5,755 bases of DNA from an uncultured Selenomonadales bacterium (GTDB lineage Bacteria > Bacillota_C > Negativicutes > Selenomonadales > Selenomonadaceae): the NCBI GenBank assembly GCA_946407175.1, contig CAMJNB010000110.1:1-5755 (forward strand), read 5' to 3'. The translations under genes and the position numbers were made by a program. Under the pieces are notes generated by a model. It saw nothing but the letters and a program-made list of their open reading frames with translations. It made no database searches and was not told the origin of the DNA. Shown here piece by piece: positions 1 through 5,755 of the stretch (positions are counted from its first letter, which is position 1; each line of letters starts with the position of its first letter).

Positions 1-1081
1 GCGCGCCGATTTGCGGATCGTCAAGGGATATTTTGGAGTTTACCGCCAAATTTCCCTTTGCCGCAAGCTCGGCGTTGTCGGCAATTTCAATGTGTGAAGA
101 ATTATCAGCCGCCGCAATATTGGTGTTGAAAGCCGTGAAACTTCCCTGCGATTTATTTTCTTTATTTTCTTCACCGTCTTTTTTCTCGGTGTCCAATTTC
201 ACGGTCTCAATATGCGAATTGATTTTGTAGGTCGGCAAAAGGTTTTCTGATTTAACGGAAATGTCATTGCCGCTTAACTTGCCGGAAACTTTAATGTCGG
301 AAGAGTTGGTTTGTTGCAAGAAGTTGGCACCAATCGCCGTTAAGCCGTCGCCAACCGTCTCGACTTTGTTTGAAATTTCGGTAGGCGTCTCACTTTTTGA
401 AGATACAGTCAAATTGCCGCCTGCATTTAGTTTTGACGTGGAATTTAAATCCAGCGCGGCGGCATTTTCAGTAAGAGCCACATTACCGGCTATCGCAATG
501 GCGGAAGATTCTTTTTGCGTCAAGTCAACGGCAGAGGCGGAATTTAAATTGAAGACGGCGTTTGAAACTACAGACATATTGCCGGTAGCGTTAAGCTGAC
601 CGCTTATGTTGACGGCGGAATTATTTTGCGAGTAGTTGACGGTTACGGCAGATGCGGAAGATTTTCCCACTTCGGCGTTGGAATTTAAATCGGCATTGAA
701 AGTACTTTCGGCGGCAACTTTCAAATCGGCGGCATTGACTACGGCATTTTCACCGATTTTAATTTCTGCCGAATCGTTGCGCAGAACCATTGCGTTAGAA
801 ATGTGCGCAATTTCAAGAAGTGACGGGACATTCAGATATTTGGCTACTGACTCAATTACTTCTTTGTTGTCGGTATTTTCTTCGTCATCGGAGCCATTAA
901 CCATGCTGACTTTGCTGGTGAATTTGTAGTCGTCCAAAACGTTCGCAGAAATGTTGACATTCTTGCCGGTAACTTCAACGTCGATTGAAACATCAGCTTT
1001 GAAGGATCGGTTAATGGAAGTGGCCAGCTTACCTTCTGCGCTGTTAAAATCCGTTTTGATATCAACGTCGGAGAGTACCAC
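1..1081 (-). CDS. Fragment of large LktA/FHA-like filamentous adhesin (beta-strand repeat protein), cut at both ends
   Basis: Reading the minus strand from 1081 down to 2 gives 360 codons with no stop, and the frame continues past the left edge. The product is rich in Asn, Ser, Ala, Val and Asp and has no cysteine. It carries a loose motif, Gly-Asn-(Leu/Met)-x-Val-x-Ser, at about residues 42, 120, 169, 224, 274 and 345, spaced roughly 50-80 residues apart and separated by short alternating hydrophobic/polar stretches such as AVNISGQLNATGNMSV. This is typical of secreted beta-solenoid adhesins; the closest family I recognise is the leukotoxin-LktA-type filamentous adhesin. A charged Lys/Glu/Asn-rich insert lies near residues 299-311. 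No signal peptide or secretion domain is present, because the N-terminal part is absent. The frame is closed by TAA at 1082-1084, which lies in DNA belonging to the neighbouring ABC gene. GTG at 1079-1081 has no Shine-Dalgarno sequence, so it is not a convincing start. I am confident of the frame, fairly confident of the broad class and less sure of the exact family. Probably non-functional as it stands. Confidence 0.7.
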   Translation of the reverse strand, partial: MVLSDVDIKTDFNSAEGKLATSINRSFKADVSIDVEVTGKNVNISANVLDDYKFTSKVSMVNGSDDEENTDNKEVIESVAKYLNVPSLLEIAHISNAMVLRNDSAEIKIGENAVVNAADLKVAAESTFNADLNSNAEVGKSSASAVTVNYSQNNSAVNISGQLNATGNMSVVSNAVFNLNSASAVDLTQKESSAIAIAGNVALTENAAALDLNSTSKLNAGGNLTVSSKSETPTEISNKVETVGDGLTAIGANFLQQTNSSDIKVSGKLSGNDISVKSENLLPTYKINSHIETVKLDTEKKDGEENKENKSQGSFTAFNTNIAAADNSSHIEIADNAELAAKGNLAVNSKISLDDPQIGA

Positions 1082-1084
1082 TTA
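1076..1084. other. Breakpoint joining two 5'-truncated divergent genes
   Basis: Leftwards from about 1081 the minus strand encodes adhesin. Rightwards from about 1081 the plus strand encodes the fourth membrane helix of an ABC exporter (LTLIGLFFSLIDLFLLAFM). Each frame carries a few codons across the point and then hits a stop in the other gene's DNA: TAA at 1082-1084 for the adhesin, TGA at 1057-1059 for the exporter. Neither gene has its N-terminal coding part, a promoter or a ribosome binding site here. The exact base cannot be fixed without the intact parents. Deletion across a divergent gene pair, inversion, or an assembly/amplification chimera would all look like this. Confidence 0.75.
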
Positions 1085-2345
1085 CGCTAATTGGACTTTT
1101 TTTTAGCCTTATAGATTTATTTCTGTTGGCTTTTATGCGCCGAAGATTGACGGATTTAACATTGAAAATTCAGCAGGATAAAGGCAAAGAGTTTGGCACG
1201 CTGATGAACGGCTTGATGATGATTGAGACGATTAAGGCAAGCGGCGGCGAATCAGATTTTTTCACGAAATGGGCAGGTTACCGCGCAAAAATGATTGTGG
1301 GTTCGCAGGAACTTCGGCTCTGGAGTATAAAAGTTAAACTGGTGCCAAACTTAATTTCAAGTTTGAATGGCGCGCTGATAATGTCTATAGGTGGCTTTTC
1401 TATTATGGAAGGCGTAATGACGACCGTAATTTTTATCGCGTTTCAAAATCTCATGGGAAATTTTCAAGCGCCGTTTAACAAACTGTTGAGCTTGGGAAAT
1501 ACTTTGCAGACGACGGAAATGCAAATGCAACGCCTTGATGACGTAAGAAGGTATGAAATTGACTCGCTGAATTATTCCTATGAAGAGAAATTTTTTGAAG
1601 GCGACAGACTTTCCGGCGAACTGGAATTGAAAAATGTAAAATTCGGCTACAGTTCAAGTGACGCGCCGCTTATAGAAAATTTCAGCTTGCACTTAAATCC
1701 CGGTCATTGGGTGGCAATAGTCGGCACGTCCGGCAGTGGAAAATCTACCGTTGCAAAGATTGTCACGGGACTTTATGAAGAATGGGAAGGCGACGTTTTA
1801 TTTGACGGTGTAGCGCGCAGAAAAATTCCGCGATCCGTGATAGTAAATTCCCTTTCGTCGGTCGACCAAGATATTTTTCAAATATCCGGCACTGTCTCAG
1901 AGAATATCGCGCTTTTTGACAAGACGATAAAGCGCCGAGAAATTATTCAGGCGGCGCAAGATGCTTGTATCCATGAAGATATTTTGAAGTTGAAAGGCGG
2001 CTATGATTCGCCTGTTTCAGAAGGCGGCAGGAATTTCAGCGGCGGGCAACGTCAACGCTTAGAAATAGAATAGCACGTGCACTTGCAAACAGACCGTCTT
2101 TGCTGGTGCTTGACGAGGCGACTTCGGCGCTTGACCCTTTGACAGAGCAGAAAGTACTTGAGAATATTCGGCGGCGCGGTTGCTCATGCTTAATCGTAGC
2201 ACACAGACTTTCAACCATTCGTGACTGCGATGAAATTATCGTGCTGGAAAATGGAAGAATTGTAGAGCGCGGCACTCACTACGAAATGATGAAACACGAT
2301 GGTCCGTACAAATTTTTGATTGAGGAACGTTCACGTAAAGATTAG
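1081..2345 (+). pseudogene. NHLM/NHLP-type exporter ABC1 (peptidase/permease/ATPase subunit), truncated and frameshifted
   Basis: The intact family protein is roughly 700 residues: an N-terminal C39-type cysteine peptidase that removes the leader of an exported peptide, six membrane helices and an ATPase. About 419 residues remain here. They begin at membrane helix 4, continue through the diagnostic GLMMIETIKASGGESDFF and KWAGYRAK stretch, helices 5-6, and the ATPase with Walker A GTSGSGKST (1723-1749), a Q-loop Gln in SSVDQDIF and the signature [14 protein letters not shown]. The frame then stops at TAG 2071-2073. Coding resumes in another frame from 2073 with ARALANRPS, Walker B LLVLDEA, the D-loop SALD and the switch His in [10 protein letters not shown], ending at TAG 2343-2345. 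Dropping one copy of a 5-bp duplication restores a perfect ATPase. The peptidase and helices 1-3 are missing. The first in-frame start-like codons (TTG 1126, ATG 1135) have no ribosome binding site and lie inside a helix. ABC2 follows after 8 bp. Family call is secure; so is its broken state as sequenced. Confidence 0.93.
2064..2073 (+). repeat. 5-bp tandem duplication (AATAG x2) that frameshifts ABC1
   Basis: AATAG occurs twice in direct succession (2064-2068 and 2069-2073), immediately after the codons for the ATPase signature GGQRQRLEI. With both copies the frame reads Glu then TAG. With one copy it reads [21 protein letters not shown], the expected continuation of an ABC ATPase. The lesion is therefore a simple +5 slippage-type duplication. 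It could be a real mutation or a sequence error. Confidence 0.9.
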
Positions 2346-2347
2346 GA
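2344..2347 (+). promoter_or_regulatory. Ribosome binding site for ABC2
   Basis: AGGA sits six bases before the ATG at 2354 and overlaps the TAG stop of ABC1 (2343-2345). This supports the ATG as the true start and suggests that translation of ABC2 was coupled to termination of ABC1. The premature ABC1 stop at 2073 would weaken that coupling. Confidence 0.7.
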
Positions 2348-2353
2348 ATTTAT

Positions 2354-5056
2354 ATGAAACTGATTGCAGGACAACGCTTAAAGTTATCCGGAGAAAACGA
2401 ATTTATAAAAATCATAAGCGGAAAATTGGAACTTTATGCGGTGACACGTACCCAAAAATCGTTTCGCCAAGTTTTTTTAATGGAATTGACGGAAGGGGCG
2501 GCGGCTTTTCCTGCCCTTGACGAATTTGAGTACATAGACTTTCAAGTTTACGCCGTGACAGATGCGGAATTGGAAGTAATGAAAATGTCCACTTTGCCGC
2601 CAGCCGTTTTGCGTCTGCTGATAACGCGCTGGTTTGCCGAATTGGAAAAGTTGTCTTGGATAAGGATTTTAGCCGACAAAGGCGACGAAGTTTTATTGAA
2701 TTGGCGCGAAAAAAAAGTTTTCACGAATGAAAAAACTTTAGCGCAAGTGACGGCTACATTTGAAGAAAATGCACGGATTATGGCAATGCTGTTAGGCGTG
2801 CGCCTTCGCTCGGAAGATGTGCAATTTACAAAACGCCGATATGTCCGCGAAAAAAATAAGCGGCTGTTACTTGATGAGACCATTTCCGAGTTATTGGACG
2901 AAAATGTCATAATTCACGAAGAGCAAGGGAGCAGGCATACGCAACTTAATGAAGCGGCTTTCATTGTTCGTCACGTGGCACGCGCCCTTTCAATGCCGAT
3001 TGAAAAGATTGAAATTGCACCGGAACTTACAAAGAAGTTGGATCAAGTCGGAGTAATACGCCGATTGATTCAAAAGGGCGGAATGCAAATGCGCCTTGTA
3101 GAATTGAAGAGAGATTGGTACAAAAAGGATTGCGGCGTACTAATCGGCTATTACGGTGAGAAAAAAATACTTGCCGCGCTTATTCCCGTAAGTTCGACGA
3201 GTTATAAAATCATCACGGAAGAAAATGAAAACGGCAAATTGATTGACGCCGAAATTGCCGCGCAGATTGATTCGGACGCCTTTTCTTGTTATGCCGGCTT
3301 TCCTTCAAAGCAACTCAGCAAGATGGATATTGTGCGATTTATGCTGACACATTGCCACAAAAATGACATTTATTCTATAATCGCCATAAGTTTTTTGGCA
3401 GGATTAATCCCCATTATTACGCCGATAATCACCGAAACAATTTTTCAAGATATAATTCCAATGCTTGAAAGGAGCAGTTTGGCAACTGTAGCACAAGTTT
3501 CAATGGTATCCGGATTTACGCTTTCAGCAATTGGGATTGTAAGGTCAATAGCGACGTTACGGCTTGTGACTAATGTAGATTTGGCGGTAGAATCGGCGCT
3601 TTTCGGCAGAATGATGTCTTTGCCGACAAAATTTTTCCGCCAATTTCAATCCGGCGAACTGGCAAACAGGTTAGTCGGCGCTGAAATGATAGTCAATTCA
3701 ATATCCGGAGATTTATTGGCGCAGATTTTCAATTTCCTATTTTCCTTTTGGAGTCTGTTGCTGATGTGTTGGTACAGCTTGAAACTTACGGCATTGGCAA
3801 TAGGAATTTCCTTTGTATGGTCACTGGTCAGTGCGATTTTGATACGCAGGATCATTAAATTTCAAAGAGAGCTTACCATTGCGCATAACAAAACTACCGG
3901 CATTTTGCAACAAATTTTCATGGGGCTTGCCAAATTTCGAGTGCAGGGAAATGAAGAGCAAGCTTACCATTTGTGGGGAAAATCTTTTGCCGTCGAATGG
4001 AATCAAAAATTAAAATTACGCTGGCAGAGCAACTACACTTCAATTATCGGCATTTTTCAAGCGTCGCTCAGCACTTTGCTTATGTATTACTTCGTAATGC
4101 ACCATGTGAACGAATTGGACGCGGACGGCAAAATTGTAAAGGAAGGCATTACCTACGCATCGTACATTGCTTTTCAAGCGGCGTACAGCGGTTTTAACGG
4201 CACTCTCGGCGCATTTATCGTGACTTTGGGAAATTTTCTTGCACTTAAACCGCTGGTCGAAAATCTTCAGCCATTCTTTGATGAAACGCCGGAAAGTTCA
4301 GATGATAAAGTTGACGCTGACACTTTAAGCGGCGTTATCGAAGTGAAAGACATGTCTTTTGCTTATGATGAAGATTCGCCCAATGTTTTAAACGACATAA
4401 ATTTCAGAGTGGCGGCAGGTGAACACGTTGCGATTGTAGGAAAATCTGGTTGCGGCAAGTCGACTCTTGTCAGATTGCTTTTAGGTTTTGAAAAGCCTAA
4501 AAGTGGTGCAATTTATTATGACGGTCAAGACTTGGCGGAACTGAATTTAGCGTCTGTCCGAGTGCAAATGGGAATTGTTTTGCAAAATGGTCAGATAATG
4601 TCGGGAGATATTTTCACCAACATTATCGGCACTTCAAGTTTGACAATGGAAGACGCTTGGGCGGCGGCGGAATCGGCGGGATTGGCTGAAGATATAAAAA
4701 AAATGCCAATGGGAATGAATACGGTTATTTCAGAAGGCAGTACGAATATTTCCGGCGGTCAACGGCAAAGAATTTTAATCGCCCGCGCCATTGCGGCAAG
4801 ACCGGCAATAGTCGTATTTGATGAGGCGACAAGCGCGCTGGATAATCGCACGCAGAATATTGTTACCGAAAGTCTTGACAAAATGCACGCTACACAAATC
4901 ATTGTGGCTCATCGCCTTTCGACTATTCGTAACTGCAATAAAATTATTGTCATGGACGAAGGCAGAATTGTCGAAACCGGCACTTTTGATGAGTTGTCGA
5001 GTAGAGATGGATTATTTTCAGACTTAATCAAAAGACAGCAGACTATGCCAATATGA
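2354..5056 (+). CDS. NHLM/NHLP-type exporter ABC2 (permease/ATPase subunit), intact
   Basis: This 900-residue inner-membrane protein is the second ABC subunit of an NHLM/NHLP peptide exporter, the class linked to precursors with nitrile-hydratase-like or Nif11-like leaders. Residues 1 to about 80 look like a small jelly-roll or cyclic-nucleotide-binding-like domain (IKIISGKLELYAV, RQVFLMELTEGAAAF). Residues ~80-330 form the long cytoplasmic region usual for this subunit; I see no C39 peptidase Cys/His pattern in it. Predicted helices lie near residues 338-358, 376-398, 455-475, 477-497, 562-582 and 603-630. The ATPase has Walker A GKSGCGKST (696-704), Q-loop Gln744, signature NISGGQRQR (Ile in place of the usual Leu), Walker [13 protein letters not shown] with Glu824, and switch His853. 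All residues needed for ATP hydrolysis are present. ATG 2354 is chosen for its AGGA site at six-base spacing. It probably paired as a heterodimer with ABC1 just upstream, which is now broken. Membership of the general ABC exporter family is certain; the NHLM ABC2 assignment rests on architecture and pairing. Confidence 0.93.
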   Translation: MKLIAGQRLKLSGENEFIKIISGKLELYAVTRTQKSFRQVFLMELTEGAAAFPALDEFEYIDFQVYAVTDAELEVMKMSTLPPAVLRLLITRWFAELEKLSWIRILADKGDEVLLNWREKKVFTNEKTLAQVTATFEENARIMAMLLGVRLRSEDVQFTKRRYVREKNKRLLLDETISELLDENVIIHEEQGSRHTQLNEAAFIVRHVARALSMPIEKIEIAPELTKKLDQVGVIRRLIQKGGMQMRLVELKRDWYKKDCGVLIGYYGEKKILAALIPVSSTSYKIITEENENGKLIDAEIAAQIDSDAFSCYAGFPSKQLSKMDIVRFMLTHCHKNDIYSIIAISFLAGLIPIITPIITETIFQDIIPMLERSSLATVAQVSMVSGFTLSAIGIVRSIATLRLVTNVDLAVESALFGRMMSLPTKFFRQFQSGELANRLVGAEMIVNSISGDLLAQIFNFLFSFWSLLLMCWYSLKLTALAIGISFVWSLVSAILIRRIIKFQRELTIAHNKTTGILQQIFMGLAKFRVQGNEEQAYHLWGKSFAVEWNQKLKLRWQSNYTSIIGIFQASLSTLLMYYFVMHHVNELDADGKIVKEGITYASYIAFQAAYSGFNGTLGAFIVTLGNFLALKPLVENLQPFFDETPESSDDKVDADTLSGVIEVKDMSFAYDEDSPNVLNDINFRVAAGEHVAIVGKSGCGKSTLVRLLLGFEKPKSGAIYYDGQDLAELNLASVRVQMGIVLQNGQIMSGDIFTNIIGTSSLTMEDAWAAAESAGLAEDIKKMPMGMNTVISEGSTNISGGQRQRILIARAIAARPAIVVFDEATSALDNRTQNIVTESLDKMHATQIIVAHRLSTIRNCNKIIVMDEGRIVETGTFDELSSRDGLFSDLIKRQQTMPI

Positions 5057-5062
5057 TATAAT
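5054..5062 (+). promoter_or_regulatory. Candidate extended -10 promoter overlapping the ABC2 stop codon
   Basis: TGATATAAT is a perfect extended -10 (TGn followed by TATAAT), and its TGA is the ABC2 stop. A weak -35-like AAGACA lies at 5033-5038 with an 18-bp spacer. It would start rightward transcription near 5069, into a region with no convincing gene and antisense to the end of murB. AT-rich DNA can produce such a match by chance. Confidence 0.3.
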
Positions 5063-5499
5063 CTACAAAAAATTCGCAGGTTCGCTCAAATAATCTTTTA
5101 AGATGCCATTTATTTATCAACCGTTATAGTTCCCTAAGTTCGGCGAAAAATCGATAAGTTCTACGCTGTGATGCGGGTTAATTTACGGGATGACTCAACT
5201 CCAAAACGACTTCATTGTTTGCAAGACAAGAGCCGTTGTTTTTTCATGTTTTTGTTAATTCGGAAGGCTAATCGCTGATTCAATTTTAGTTTTTTAAGTC
5301 CATGTTTGCGGTTTATATTTTCATAGCTAAATCTAGGGGTTTTACGCCGCTTTTCGATAAATTTATTTCCGAAAAAAACTTTGCTAAAATTTCAAAATTA
5401 AATAGAGGTTGTTTGTAAATTCCAAAATCACCGCAGATGTAACTCAGCTGATTTTGCGCCAAAAGAAAATCTATCTAATTTACAAACAACTTCTACCTA
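5057..5499. other. Non-coding region between convergent ABC2 and murB
   Basis: These 443 bp hold no convincing gene on either strand. The longest start-to-stop frame on the plus strand is a 35-codon one at 5171-5278 (begins MRVNLRDDSTPKRL), without a ribosome binding site. An open but start-less, Lys/Arg-rich frame covers about 5212-5386 on the minus strand. The two overlap, which argues for chance or for the decayed remains of something. I see no tRNA, rRNA, CRISPR or known riboswitch. The right end holds the inverted-repeat element at 5403-5495, and the left end the candidate promoter. No canonical GC-rich hairpin with a T-run follows ABC2. Confidence 0.7.
5403..5495. repeat. 93-bp element with 19-bp near-perfect inverted ends and a nested hairpin
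   Basis: The left arm TAGAGGTTGTTTGTAAATT (5403-5421) and right arm AATTTACAAACAACTTCTA (5477-5495) are inverted copies with one difference, which pairs as G-U in a plus-strand RNA. Inside, CAAAATCA (5423-5430) pairs with TGATTTTG (5449-5456), leaving an 18-base apical loop. Read on the minus strand, the structure starts five bases after the murB stop and is followed by a T-rich run (CTCTATTTAATTTTG). It could therefore serve as the murB terminator, although the arms are AT-rich and the interior is long. Both ends carry a TA pair, as expected of a small TA-targeting mobile element. The repeat is certain; its role is open. Confidence 0.8.
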
Positions 5500-5755
5500 C
5501 TAAATTTCGCCGATAATTCTTACTTCAGGCATAAGAGTGACGCCATGAACTTCCATGACACGGCGCCGAACTTCCTCAATCAAATTTAAAACGTCCTGCG
5601 CGGTAGCACAACCCGCATTTACAACAAAGCCGGCGTGCTTTTCAGAAACCATTGCGCCGCCGACTTTCAACCCCTTCAAGCCGGTTTTGTCAATCAGCGT
5701 ACCTGCGAAATAACCTTCGGGACGTTTGAAAGTACTGCCTGCGCTGGGAAATTCC
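5500..5755 (-). CDS. murB: UDP-N-acetylenolpyruvoylglucosamine reductase (MurB), C-terminal 84 residues
   Basis: MurB reduces UDP-GlcNAc-enolpyruvate to UDP-MurNAc with NADPH and bound FAD, in the cytoplasmic phase of peptidoglycan synthesis. The visible part is the C-terminal substrate-binding domain. It contains [14 protein letters not shown], whose Ser (codon 5734-5736) matches the family's proton-donating serine. This is followed by [27 protein letters not shown], written here as [21 protein letters not shown] and [13 protein letters not shown], and near the end MPEVRIIGE, whose first Glu (5524-5526) matches the conserved catalytic glutamate. The stop is TAG at 5500-5502. The C-terminus ends directly after IIGEI, as in the shorter Firmicutes-type MurB. 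The gene enters from the right edge, so its start, FAD domain and promoter are outside the window. It converges on ABC2 across 443 bp. No sign of damage in the visible part. Confidence 0.95.
   Translation of the reverse strand, partial: EFPSAGSTFKRPEGYFAGTLIDKTGLKGLKVGGAMVSEKHAGFVVNAGCATAQDVLNLIEEVRRRVMEVHGVTLMPEVRIIGEI

Noticed and set aside
33..929. Three plus-strand open frames (33-230, 261-599, 636-929) as a chain of small genes
   Set aside because: They are antisense shadows. The minus strand is open for 360 codons over the whole stretch and gives a coherent beta-repeat protein, while these products are low-complexity and broken by stops.
856..1065. 69-residue minus-strand frame as a separate gene
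   Set aside because: It overlaps the adhesin frame on the same strand in a different phase, and its product has no recognisable pattern.
1079..1081. GTG as a genuine start of the adhesin
   Set aside because: No Shine-Dalgarno sequence lies upstream on the minus strand, there is no signal peptide, and the codon abuts a stop located in ABC1 DNA. It is a by-product of the junction.
1126..2073. TTG-initiated intact 315-residue ABC protein
   Set aside because: The start lies inside a membrane helix with no ribosome binding site. The product lacks the peptidase, half the permease, Walker B and the switch His, so it is a fragment.
2064..2073. Programmed ribosomal frameshift rather than mutation
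   Set aside because: The lesion is an exact 5-bp duplication. I see no slippery heptamer of the X-XXY-YYZ type and no reason for an ABC ATPase to need recoding at this spot.
2320..2910. Frames at 2320-2520 (plus) and 2548-2910 (minus)
   Set aside because: Both lie within ABC2, whose 900-codon frame has clear family motifs; they are shadows.
5171..5278. 35-codon plus-strand frame in the intergenic region as a small gene
   Set aside because: It has no ribosome binding site and no recognisable product, and an open frame overlaps it on the other strand. Mentioned only as possible repeat content.
5403..5495. CRISPR repeat or riboswitch
   Set aside because: There is only one inverted pair and no direct-repeat/spacer series. 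It lies at a 3' end of murB rather than in front of a gene, which does not fit a riboswitch.

Overview
The window comes from an anaerobic-type bacterium with moderately AT-rich DNA. My best guess is a Negativicutes/Selenomonadaceae-like genome. That rests on the combination of a very large LktA-type filamentous adhesin, an NHLM/NHLP-type peptide export ABC pair and the style of MurB. It is an inference from family distribution as I remember it, not something the bases prove.

Layout. (1) Positions 1-1081, minus strand: 360 clean codons of a secreted, cysteine-free, repeat-rich beta-strand protein (LktA/filamentous-haemagglutinin-like adhesin). It runs off the left edge of the window and is cut at its N-terminal side near 1081. 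(2) Positions ~1081-2345, plus strand: the C-terminal ~60% of an NHLM/NHLP-type 'ABC1' exporter (normally peptidase + permease + ATPase). It has lost its peptidase domain and first membrane helices at the same point near 1081. It is also frameshifted inside the ATPase domain by a 5-bp tandem duplication (AATAG x2, 2064-2073). (3) Positions 2354-5056, plus strand: an intact 900-residue 'ABC2' partner (N-terminal jelly-roll-like domain, permease, ATPase), 8 bp after the ABC1 stop. (4) Positions 5057-5499: a 443-bp non-coding stretch. It holds a candidate extended -10 promoter that overlaps the ABC2 stop, and a 93-bp element with 19-bp near-perfect inverted ends. (5) Positions 5500-5755, minus strand: the C-terminal 84 residues of MurB (peptidoglycan precursor synthesis), convergent with ABC2.

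How the parts relate. ABC1 and ABC2 are the two ABC subunits of one exporter that normally cleaves and secretes peptides with nitrile-hydratase-like or Nif11-like leaders (proteusin-type natural products). Here ABC1 is broken twice while ABC2 keeps every ATPase motif, so the system is dead, decaying, or complemented by another ABC1 copy. The adhesin and ABC1 point away from each other and both lack their 5' ends at one shared breakpoint. A deletion across two divergent genes explains this, as would an inversion or an assembly/amplification chimera. No precursor peptide, maturation enzyme, HlyD-like adaptor, RNA gene or CRISPR array is visible in this window.
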